The translations under genes and the position numbers were made by a program. Below, piece by piece: positions 1 through 12,400 of a stretch of 64,000 nucleotides of DNA (position 1 is the stretch's first letter; every line of letters starts with the position of its first letter). The notes beneath the pieces are model-generated. The model did not search any database. It was not told the DNA's origin and was given only the letters and a program-made list of their open reading frames with translations. The stretch covers positions 250,013-314,012 of the forward strand of contig CH000082.1 of assembly GCA_000149265.1 (NCBI GenBank). Reading direction: 5' to 3'. This DNA is from Ciona savignyi. Taxonomy: Eukaryota; Chordata; Ascidiacea; Phlebobranchia; Cionidae.

Positions 1-411
1 GTACTGGCTGATATGTCTCCATATCTGCATGAAATTTAAGCTTTAAAATTTGGGGCCACACTTTTCAGAAAGATAGATCTATTATGTCTGCCATGTTTGG
101 CTATGCTGAATAATTCAAATTAATAATCGATGCGCTTTAACGACTGTCGTTTTGATTTTTTTGATTTTTTAGCTATAATTAAAAAGGTTTCATGAATTTA
201 TTTATTTTGGTTAATGATTATTATACAAGTTACTCAAGTAATAATTTAACATTTGGGGTGTTGGACGATTGCACAACAGAATTAAACAATGTGAAGATCA
301 ATAAGATGGTTTTATTGGTATATTTGCTTAGAAAACAAAAGATATTGTGGAAGTGTCAGCCGAAAGGTAGAAGGATGGAAAAATTAACACGATTCATTTG
401 CATTTACTTAC

Positions 412-3400
412 CCGGTACTAGTCATAGTAGTGGACGCCCAGTACATGGTTTTGATGTAATCCTGCGCCCGGTTGCTGGCGTACCCGATGTCAAACACCCA
501 AGCCCACGAACCGAACCGGCATTTGTAACTGATTCGATCCAGATGACTATGAAAATCAAGATGTAAGTTTTCATAAATAAGCAAGTCACATGTGCAAATT
601 TCACTTAAACTTTGGGGACTGTATCTGTCTATTGTTTCAAATGTTCCTTGAAGATATGTACGGGATATTTCATGTTGTATCCCCCAGGATATGAAAACAC
701 ATGATATGGGCAATCGCCATACAGCTCATGTTTACTGTCATGTGGGTTACTAGAGATGAATATAAATAAAACCCGTCTATTTTCTACTGTTTTCGTGATT
801 ATTTACGTGTTTATTTAGTTTTCGTGTTTATTTATTGTTTATTTACGTGTTTGTCTGTTTTCATGTTTATTTATTGTTTCTTTTCAAACCCCAAACTCTC
901 AAAAGAAGCGCATATTTAGAGATATCACATCAGCAAACAAAGGCAAAAAGTTCAATACAAAAGTAATGTATAAATTAAATGGTTAACTGCACACTGCACA
1001 CATTTGTAATATACGATAGCACAATTGTGTTGTTTAAACCAGTGGACCAAGATGTTGGACTGTAGACTGGCACTGGTACCTGAATTAGTTGATACAGGGC
1101 TGAAAGTGAAACATGAACTACTAGTAGATACCTTGTAAAATCAACCTACTTACCGCAGGATAGGCCTAACTGGTCTGTGTCAATGGTAAAAACATTGGAA
1201 AGCAGTAGTTTAAGTGACAACCACTTGTACTCGTCAGATTACAGTCCTATTACCTAAGTTATCATGGTGTTTAACTTTGGAACCAAAAAGATATCTGGCT
1301 TAATTATAAAACACAGAGCTAAATTGGTAACAATACAACCTGACCCCCTGTTCCTCTGGATAGGATAGGAACTTTATGTTTATCCCAGTGAATGGGAAAA
1401 CCAAGGAAGTTAACACACAGGCAATCGCCAGATCACCTCGCGCCCACCGTCGGGTTACCGGAGCTATTGAAGTGTGTTATATATGATTCACACGTTCCTT
1501 CAATTTAGTAGTTCGGTTATCTAAGTTATTAAGCTTTTGCAAGCGCTTTCTATACCAAAAAGCTCCTGATAATTGCATGGGAAAAATGCTATTTAATCCC
1601 ACCTTTGCATACCATAACCGCATGACCACCAGTAGTAGGCGCACGAACACATGTGGGTGAAGCTGTAGATGTACGCCACGAACTTGAGGGTACGGATTCG
1701 CACAATCTTCACATTAAGACTGTACTCCCAGCGGGTAAACGAGCTCGGGACATATCTGGTGAGGCAAAACTGGTATTACAATATAATCGTCAAATTATAA
1801 TAGGCAGTTGGCTTGGCACAGGTATTGTTGTATGTTGAATACAACGGAGCCATTTCTTCAGTTTGGGTTCAACCCATCAATCCACTGGGTTCAGTTAACT
1901 CTTTCCCTCCCAACTCGCCATATATCGCGAGTTGGTGGTAAAACATGGCATCCCGACTGTACATAAATGGGTGCAAATCTAAAAAACGATTTCTCCGCAA
2001 TGCGTAATGGTAGAGACCTCAGCTATGGCTCATTCGATCAAGGAAACCCTATATTTTATTCTCTGTGATTATCGTGGAGAAATATTAAAAATGCGAGGAG
2101 TGATAGCCTTTCTTTTTCAAGGCTTCGCCTCTTATTTCTATCGATTTTACACGAATTTACACGTGACTAACTCAGCCAATAGGAGTCGTGTTAACTTGCA
2201 GAGAAGCTCTTTTTGTCAAGCAAGTCTTTCTTTACATTCTCTGTGAATTTCGTGCCGTTGAGATAAAAAGGAGAGCGTTGGTGACGTTTTCGCAGCAGGC
2301 GGTTATGCTTCGTGTTCACCAAAGCATGAATCCAGCTGGGCCTGCTGAGCGCACGATAAAGAAAAAGGCGGCGACACTAGCTAGTTCGGTGTGCCCTGCT
2401 TTGAAGAATATTGGATATAGTATTTGCGTTTGTTTGGTTTTGTATGCCCTTTTTACACTTCCTTCACTGTTCTTTTTTATACTTTTTACTATTTTAGTTC
2501 TACAAAACTAAAAACTTCAATGCGTTTTGGTTCAAGTTTTCATAATATAGTCAGAAAAAAGGGAAATTTCAATTACAAATAGTAAAAAAACTACTGAAGA
2601 TAGAAATACAGTTCGAATTTTCCTGAGTACAAAAACTATTAGACCATCTACATTCCAATTTTCATCTCATTTGGGCATTCCAATAATAAGTGAGTATTTC
2701 GTTTGTCAGTGCACCTCAAATTTTTCAAAGTCGAGCAGAATTTTTATTGCATAAAAAGTGGTGTTCACTAAAGTTTACATAATATATTCTTTATTAGAGG
2801 TAGATTTTAGATGTGCAGCTTGTTTAAAAGAGGGATAAATTATCTTTCCAACCATACTAAATATTAAATCATAGCATAAACTTTAGAAAAACTGTGCTAA
2901 TTTGAAAATGACTAAAAATTGTAAAAAACACTGCGGGACAGCATGTTTGAATTAATGCATTTGGCCGGGAGTGAAAGAGTTAAGTCAACATTCACACGCT
3001 GTGTATAAGCAAACCATCCGATAATGTTTCGGCTTTGTAACAGTGTCTACTTGCCATCAAGTAAATGACAAACGATGAATAGCTGAAATGCATACATGCT
3101 TACCCAGTTAACAATAGTGCCGCTGGCCAACAGATGACAGGAATAAAACCAGTCGCTAGGTATTTGTTATATTGGGCAAGGCACTTAACTAAATAAATTA
3201 AATGGATTATTCATATATATAAGTTAAAAGAAATATTAAACTTTTTGCAGTTGCTTCAGAAACCCGATCAAGAGCACATTGTAGTCCAGGGGTGGGCAAC
3301 TTCTCTAGTCAGTGGGCCAGATGTGGGAAAATAAAGTTCTTGGTGAGCCGGATTATTACATGACTAGTATTAAAAATCTTAATTAGAGTGTATGGTTAGA

Positions 3401-6400
3401 TACAGTCTGCGGGCCGGTCAAAATCCCTTCACGGGCCGTATGTTGCCCATGCCTGTCGTATTCTATAATCACTGGTGTTATTACCACTGTCTTGAACACA
3501 TTTGTGAGAAAAAGAGTCTCCTACACAGAAATCATGGGACTTCAAATCAAATTTACCTTAAGAAGTACAAGATTCTGTTCATTCTAAGGAAAGCCATGGC
3601 GTGGTACTTGGCTATTCTGCTACAGCCGATTGAAGGAGATATAATCTCCAATGGTAGAACTCCCAGCACATCCAACCACAGCTTGTTCCATTTGTTGTAG
3701 TTGTTACTAATGTCCTTGAAACTTGTCAGGAACCCTGGTTGGGTAATTTCATTTTTGAGCCAAATTCTATGATTTTGAATTTTATACACCAGTTAGTCTG
3801 GTATAGTGTGAAGCCTTTCAACCGAAAGGTTGCAGGTTCTGAACTGGTCGGTAGTGTCCTTGGCCCTTGGGCAAGGCAATTAACACACATTGTCTGAACC
3901 CAGCGGATTGATGGGTTCTACTAAATTAAAGGAACGTGTGAATCCTACACAACACACTGCAATAGCTCCGCTAACCTGACAGTGCGCGCGAGGTGATCTG
4001 ACATCTGCTTATGTGTGATAACACTCTTTGCATTTTATTTAGAAGAATAAAACATGATATCGTTTCTATAAATCCTAAAACCGACGGTTTAACCGTTTAC
4101 GTTATGTGGCTGACATTCCTTTACTAACTATACTTTTTGGTTCTTTCTAACATGCCGTACCATCGATCAAAGATGCCTTTTTCGAATCTATTTTTTCCAC
4201 TTTTTGAATCTTTTTTTTCCACAAAAATGGCTGTAATATCTACAACAAAATTTCCATGGGATTTCCTACCATTTGGTGTTAAAACCTCAGTTCTGAAGTT
4301 GATGAAGATGTTGGCGTAGAAGGTGAGATCAATGAGGAAGTAGCTGATGAAGATGTGCAGTCTTCCTTCGTCCGATGATGGGTTGTATCCCACCCAACTG
4401 ATATCGTACGTGGAAGGCACCGTCACACTGGGTGGAAACGGGAAATCAAAATTATATGAGTCTGGATGCATAAACATATTAAAAAAGCCAATGATATATA
4501 ATTTAGATAATTCTAAATCAGTTGCAGATAATTTGATAAACATTTCGGCCAAACCTAACTTAAAATTAAAATAAAAGTATGCAAATTAAAAAAAACTTAT
4601 TTGAAAATAAAAATTATTACACTAAACCCTCGAAAAAAAGTGTGTGGTAAAGTGGAAAAGCCAGCTTTTGGAGAAGGTGTGGCCCGGACAGTCTGGATTA
4701 AGTGAAAAAAAGTTAAATGTGTTTGATAATTGGTTTGTTTTAGTTGCCATATAATTTCATGTCCGTTTTCTGGTACATTTGTTTCTTTGCTTATTCTTTT
4801 TAATTGAATAGCAAAAATTGGTTTGCGTAAATGAGCCAAATCCAGCTACATAACAAATTTTACGAGTTTAATCACACTTCTTAGAAACAGACAAACCATG
4901 TATAAATATCCACCTTATATTTGCTCCAGAGCCAGTGATCATGGAACCAAACATACTACTGCCTCTTTGTATGCACTGAGCAATGCTGGCAAAACCAGTC
5001 ATCGAGCTACAGTTGGATGCAATGGCCGATGTGACAGCCGTGTTGCACGAATCAGCCGCTATGCTCAGCAGGTCCAATTCAGTGGCAGCCATTCCGCTGT
5101 ATGTTATTTCTATGAAAATGGTAGTTTGCTGTTAGATTAGGATACCAACATCTATCTTGTTAGTAGGATAACTAAAGATCTATAGTAGTGTTGTATTTTT
5201 GAAGATGACATATACGGCTGTAAGGGGTTAAATGATATATACGGCAAAAAAGGTGTTAAATCTTTATGTATTTATTTCGTATTTATGACGTCATTATTTG
5301 GTTGACTGATTTTATGTTCAATCATGGAACTTTGTTGTTCTCTGTGACCTTGGGGATAACGTGGCTTGCCCATATACCCGATTGTAGTGCCAGTATTATT
5401 TTGGTCTCCTGCGCGCAATAAACTGCTGAATATACAACAGAAACCACGTCAGCTGATTAGCTGGGCAAGACACCTTATGTTGCTTTAACGCAGTGGATTA
5501 TTTGATTTTGATCTTAAACAGCAGAAATATCTCAATCATAAAAAACACACAGCATTACTTTCCTTTAAACCATTGGTGATTGAGAAGAAATTAGACGGAT
5601 CCTGGCAATTTTATATTCACAGAGACAAGCATATATTTTTATCCTTATGTTGAGTAATTTGCTACTGTAATAGCTGGGTCAGCAGCTGGTTTCAAACACA
5701 CAACCTTCCTCTTACCATTGGGGAAATAATTTGAACTTATTTTCTACCTTGTCCAGGTGTTGTAGTGAAGAAAGCCATGAAGGTGGTGTAGATGCCAGTG
5801 AAAAGACTGATAACGAACATGTAGTTGATCCAGAACTTGTAGAACAAGTGCTTCGGATTAATGATTGTCATGTTGAACAGACGTTCCTTCCATGTCGTGA
5901 CGTCAGGGTCCTTGATCAAATGGAATGTGTGATAAGATTTCAGGGTAAAAAATACATGAAGGAAAAATACACCGGGTTTAACTCCTGGTCGACGCAATCT
6001 TCCACAGCCGGTTAGTCTGGCGGTTGAGTGCGTCGTCTTTCAGTCAAAAGGTTGCAGGATCAAAACTGGTCGCTAGCTAATCGGTTGTGTCCTTCGGCAA
6101 GGCACTTTATAGACATTGCCTGAACCAAGCAGATTAATGGGTTCTACCAAATTGAAGGAACATGTCTATCATATACAACACACTGAAAGATCTCCGGTAC
6201 CCTGACGCGAGTAAACATGCATATCCTATCCTTCTAAGCGTTAAGTGTTACTACATTGGCAATTATTCTATTGTAGTGTGATGCACACGATATAGACTTC
6301 ACTTTCAATCTTTGTTCACACCAATTAGTCCACTTCACTGTTAAAAAGTAGTAGTCAGTAATATGAATCTTCTTTTGGATATAAAAAAAACAAATCTCAA

Positions 6401-9400
6401 AGTTTAATCAATGACATCATTTACTACCTTTACACAAATGTTACAGTAATTTCTTAATGTCTGAAACTACTCTTAGTACAAAATGAGAGTAAGGTTGAAC
6501 GGTTATTTTTAAGAAATAAAAACCTGTGTTATTAGTGCCATTCTCTAGCTCCCTGATAAATAAATGATTTATTCCATTAAAAACAGTCAATGGAAAGGTT
6601 TGTTAACCGAATTAACATGACCAGCTTATACATAAGGAGTGCTAGGGATGCATAGACTGTTATGCAGTAGCAGTAAAACAACATCTATGATCGTATCATT
6701 ACATCAAACTTGGCATCAGGTGCAACAGCTTCCTTCAAGTCCTCGTAGTTGGCATTCTTCGCAATGATCTTTGTGCCGTCCTGCAGAACAGTTGAGGATC
6801 TTCTGCCGACCTGCGCAGGGTTGCCACGCACCACGAAATCCACCATTGATGGCTTTGGTCCTGAATAAGATTTATACAGATTTGTATATTTGTGAAACTT
6901 TTGTCCGTTTAGAGCAGTGTTTCTCAAATGGTGCGCCGCAAGTGTTAGCTAAGTGCGCCATACTTGCATTTCGTAAATTTACGACAGAAGTTGCATAGAT
7001 CATAAACTACTAAATTGTTAGTGTCTAGTTCGTTTTTTTTCCATTGCAACGTTTTGAGTATTTAGCATATTGTTTTGACTTCACATGCAAGTTGCGCCCG
7101 TTCGCGTTCGTAATTGGTCTTGGGTAAGCCATGAGGTCAAAAAGATTGACAACCACTAGTTTAGAGTAACGGGTCTTTTAAGGGCTAAATTCCTAGTCCC
7201 TGGGCCACCGTAAACCCACCCTTACTATTGTAACTTCTGTTCGGTTTGTAAATACGGTGGCAGTGCTTAGTGGACAATTTTGGTCGAAACGCGGCAAAAT
7301 TGTTTCTAAAAATGGCCATAATATCTGAATTTCAGGTAATCTAACTTAAAGAGTGGAACAAGCTAAAGTTTTGCACCATCTTACGACACACCTAAGTAAT
7401 GCAAATAGTACCCTGGTTAGAAACCACTGCAGTAGATTGAACTAAATATAATGTCATTCGAATGAATTATAGAATCATGAAACTTTGGAAATCAGAATCA
7501 ACAGAAAAAATGAATCGAAACCAATTTCCAATTTCGTAAAATTCTCATTTGAATTACAATCATTTAAATTTACCCACAGTCTACATTGTAATCAATACAC
7601 AGCAATGGCTTAAATACCATGACTATTGGGACGGAAAATCTAAAGATTCCCCTTTCTACAATGCGCAGAGTTTTGCTACTATCAAGGATAAACGAGTATC
7701 ATATGTTAGCACTGACCGGTGCTGTCTTCCACCATCGCCCTCTCAAGGTCCATTTTTGCTTTTGTTCTATGCATAACCACTCGAGATAAGTCGACGCCAT
7801 CGTAGTCTGTGGAGTAAACGGTTGTCATGCGACGAGCCATCTGCTGGTCTGGTGCTTTGGCTTCATTGCTTGAGGGTGCGGCAACCTCTGTGGTGTCAAC
7901 CACGCTCATGCGTCGCTTGTGCTTCGTTGTTTTTCTGTTTGGAAAATGAGCTTAAAACACAGCATGCTAAGTTTCCAAACTGTTGTGTAAAGTTACACTC
8001 AAATACATTTTATATTGCCTACAAAATCAATAAAAAAGACAGTGATTTATACTAACAGGCCTGTATGATAAAAATAGTGTTTAAACACAGCTTTTTTTGC
8101 AATCTCACAACATAAAAATGAGCTTTTTGCCAAAACAAGTAACTTACTCCACGAAGTTGGTATAGTCAGTATATTTTGGTGGGTTCATGGGCCATTGGTT
8201 ATCTCCTTCCGTGCACTTGATCCTTGCTGCCTCTACAAACTGTTCAGCGGCTGAAAGGAAATTTCAAATAAGAAAATACCAGTCAAAACTGTTTGTATAT
8301 ACAACATGTTTTTGCACATACAGCCTAAGTGAAACAACTACCAGACACACCGCTATCCAATGTAAAAATATATCAAAGATTTCAATCACAACGTCAGACA
8401 AATTATTTCTAGTATAACGAGGTAATATAGCACAAGTTAAATTTTTTAAAGATGCAAAGGTAAGTGGGTCAGTTCGCTCATTGGTATCGCATCAGATTGT
8501 CAGCTTAAATGCGGAATTGAAAATGGTTGCTACATTGGCTGTGTCCATAGGCATGGGGGTACTTAACCAACTGCTTAAGTACCCTCATGGGTCAAACAAA
8601 ATCTAAATCAATGTCTCTATCAAGTACAACACACTGCACTAGCTCCGGTAACCTGATAATAAGCTGACAAGGTTTCCAGAACTCACCTTGAGGGTACTCA
8701 GAGAGAACTTGTCTAAAGTCGTGTTTGTTTAGGACGAAGATGTCGCAGTTGGTCTTGCAGCGGATCGAATTGATGCGCGGAAGGTCAAAAACAAGGAGGA
8801 TCTGCCCGAAGAGCTTCCCAGAGTGCATCATCGCAAGGACCTCTTCTTCATCCGAATCCAGCACCTGTACGAGCAACATCAGTCCAGGCAACTCATCAAT
8901 GCAATGTAAGCTAGTCTAGTTGTTTCATTTTATTTCTTTATCGGTAATTTGAATTCTTCGAATTTTTTACGATCGCCAATTGTACATTATTTAAGTGGTT
9001 GAGGTGATTATTTGACAGCCTGATTTTCTCATTTTTTTGTTAGAACCTTGTTTTTGGCTTCTTCCTTCCAAAGTGAATAATAAATTGTTCTGAAGACTAC
9101 ATTTAAAAATTAAACGGATAATTTTGTACATATTTATTTACTACATGAAATGACTAATTAATACGGTATATTAGATTTATAGAAATATGTATTCGGATAC
9201 GGTAAATATTGCAGCTTACCTGCATTGATAAAAAAAGTATTCTAATGTATCCAATAGTTTATAGGAAGTTAAACAAATTATACAGGGAAGTCATCTGCAT
9301 AACAATATAATAACATAATAACCATGTGAGTCAAAACATAAAACCAAAGAGGTTTCAGAGCGATAACCTTTTCTATTTTTAAATGTACGGGATTTATAAT

Positions 9401-12400
9401 ATTATATTACTAATATGTTTTTTGCTTCATGTTTATCACATTAAACAGAAATGCAACAGGCATTCTTAAATGGGCAATTGTTAGATAACTCCTAACCAAT
9501 GCCCATATGTCATAAAAAGGGTATAACCAACTTAGTTACTAGACAAGACAAATATATAACAAAGTGTACTAGTCTAAGAAATAGTAACCGTCCACACGGC
9601 CACACCTCAACTATTCCATGTTGTATGTAGCACATGTTGTTTGCGATCTCCCCAGCTCGCTGGACGAACTGGTTCTCGAGGTAAACCATCGGTTGAGCTA
9701 CGAGGGCAAGGTTGCGACAAAAGGCATCTTCAGTTGCATCCAGTAGATCTGCCTACAATGATGATAAAACCAATTATTGACACATTTAAAGGCAGCTGTT
9801 TGAATACACAAAGAAACAAAAGGACAGTGGGCATTGTAAACACTAAACATGAACATCGATATGTAACCCGCTATATACGGGAGAGGACACACATATGCAA
9901 GTTTATCATGGATACACATACTTTAGTGTATGTTTGCATTTGCCATAATACCATACTCCACAATGACAGTCGGATAACCTGAGTTATTGCAGCGTGTTAA
10001 ATTTGTCAGGACATGTCTGGTTTCTTGGTTAATTTTTCTTGGGAAACAAATAGTATGCTGTGCATGGTATGAGTTAAATTCGACCATACAACTGTTTACA
10101 ACCGCTTAATCGACTAATACAAATCAAATAAGAAAAGTATGCATCACCTTTCGAACAAGCTTTTGAAAGGTCGCCTCTGCGAAACTAGCACGTAATGATT
10201 CAGGGAGTATATGGAGTATTCCGCTTGCTTGGACATCCTCCCCTTCCCAGCGGTGCCACAAGTAATCGAAGTATCGGATGCAAATCCCCTTCACGTTTTC
10301 CGTCACTCCCATGCGGTCCTGGGAAAAGAAGCAGAAAATTTATATTAGTTGATTCGCTTCAACTTTGCATTTTATTGTCAGGGTGGTCATCGTTAATTGG
10401 AGTATATTTATATCTGGTTATCCATGTTTACCTCCAAGGTGTGACTAGGAAAGTCGGTGGCTCCATGACTGTATGACTGTAAGTAATAGTCAGAATACAT
10501 TATATCCACAGTCAGGTTGCCGGACCTAGTTTATCTGTAATTTTAAAATGACCGATTGAAATTCACCGGATCAAGAAATTAATAAATGTTTCCTCTCAAA
10601 GAAATACAATTGCTCAGAAAATTGGCCTGAGTCGATGGGCTGAGATCTAATTTGAGGTGGAAAAATGAGGTCTTAAATGCAAGGTACCATTGTACGGTTT
10701 GTGTTGGGTAAGTCCTGCATGCCAGACACTCTCAGGGTAAAACGGGTAACATGTGGGGGGAACTAAAATGAAGATAAAGTTAGTGTAAAAGCTGGGGTTT
10801 AAGAAAGTGTTGGTTCAAGGGTTAATATTAGTGTTTGGGGCAGGGTTAAAATAAGATTCCATAGTTTTAGTTAGCAATTTATCTCCTTCCCACATTTTCT
10901 CTCTTTAGCATTGCCCAACATGTGGTAAGATAATAAAATGCATATGATATGACACAGCAGTACAAAGAAATTAACCCCCCTAAATATTACCCAGGCCATT
11001 TACCCCCAGTCAACTACCATACAATTTCCAACAAAAATATGCAGTTGTTAAGCCACGAATTGTACACTCACCACTTCGTTCTGGAAAGCCCTAAAGCGAT
11101 GCACGAAGCTCGACCGTCTGGCATCGATGTTTGTAAGCATAGACGTCATGCCTCCCATGGTCATCCCGTACAACACCATCATTCCTGAGTAGCGCGTACA
11201 ACATTAGTTGAATTTTGGAGAAAAAATGCAATTTTGAACTCATGCGGTGCATGGTGACACGCTATATCTATCTGTGAAATAGATACGGAACTTTACATTG
11301 AACACGAGATATATGACCTTTTAAACGGTATTATCTTTTGCATTTCCGTGAGTAATACAAGTGGCTTATTGGGCTGCCATGCCGTTATGATTTCTAACAA
11401 ACGCCCTACCCGACTTCCAAAGCTATGTTTATCCCTTACGCGCACAATATACTTATTTCAGGGAAGATTATCTAGCGCGTTTTCGGACGCTTTTGTAAAT
11501 GATTTGACATAAGTCGCTTAAATACACATTTGTTCAAAAATAGGGATGCACAGCAGCACAACATAGAATTTCGTAAAGAATTCGAATCTTAACAAGCAAG
11601 TTTATAAGAATAGTTAGACTTCGAAATTATAAACGTAAAATCACGGCTGCGATCCATCGCGCAACAACCAGCGTAATGCCGATTATGCAAACGTCAGCGC
11701 AACGTCTTTGCAAGCATGCGACAATAAATAACCATGATAAAAATCTTTTGGTGAAACGTCATTGAAGTAAATTCAATTTTTTTTAATTGTAAAATGACTT
11801 CTTCATTCGTACGTAAGACCCGTATTGCGTTTCTCCATACCAAAAGCGCACCTATCGTGCGGAAGCGTCCGAACAACTTTTAAAGCGGGGCTCAAAATAC
11901 AACTTGCATCATAGCATCACCACAACATTATCTTATCAGTTGTCCCATACACGTGCATTATGGACAGACGCGCTTTTAAAACGCACGCAGAAAAAAGGCG
12001 GTCACTTTCGGCAGGCTTTAATGAAGTGGTTTATCGCACGTTTAAATATGACGCAATTTGATTTTTCTCTGTCTGGTCAGCTAGCGTGCGGACGCACATG
12101 CGTAAAATGACAAGCAAGCCAAGTTTTGCTCAGGTGGCGACTGCCCCAAATGTCGATACGTATTCAAAAAGGCCAACATGCCTAACATTTAGAACCGAGG
12201 TTCATATGAAAAGAAACCAAGCATTAGATTTTGTTGAAAAAATAGGATTTCTCAAGGTCAATCTGATCGGATTAGCTGAAATGAAAGGAAACAGAGTGGA
12301 CGTCACTTGCAAAACTAGAAAAGGTACTTTGGAGCTCTATAATAAACTGCTGAGCGCTAGAGGAGTCATCAGTGCAAGACTCTATGAATCCGACAGTGTC

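Larger units (their letters stand above)
547..3103. other. Intron region of the channel gene, transposon-rich
   Basis: No coding signal is convincing on either strand, although the phases of the flanking exons (3104 phase 0, 546 phase 2) call for one more small exon somewhere here. The stretch holds a SINE tail (1359-1515 and 1862-1894) and a piggyBac-like element (1899-2979). The roughly 345 bases at 1516-1861 interrupt the SINE and look like a nested insertion of unknown type. Confidence 0.5.
412..5910 (-). other. Channel repeat 2: S1-S4 and pore exon
   Basis: Exon 5910-5748 (DPDVTTWKERLF, then the S1 helix ending TTFMAFFTTT) joins in phase 1 to 5109-4897, a cysteine-containing S1-S2 loop (SCNTAV, ASNCSS, AQCIQR). 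That joins to 4461-4270, S2 with FINFRTEVL, and then to 3734-3557, S3-S4 (WLDVLGVLPLE, then FLRMNRILYFLR). A 52-base exon at 3155-3104 looks like part of S5: its CHLLASG aligns with IHFTACG of repeat 1. Exon 546-412 has a turret with SWAWVF and the pore TMYWASTTMTSTG, cut by a phase-2 intron inside the filter glycine. A 36-base candidate exon at 3520-3485 has matching phases but is weak. S6 and the CNBD of this repeat lie outside the window. Confidence 0.75.

Noticed and set aside
2007..2511. Frames inside the piggyBac-like element as a transposase
   Set aside because: Short, overlapping in different frames and without a DDD-type or cysteine-rich piggyBac domain.
3485..3520. 36-base candidate exon for the S4-S5 linker of channel repeat 2
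   Set aside because: Acceptor, donor and phases fit, but the ten or so residues do not resemble the linker of repeat 1; too weak to annotate.
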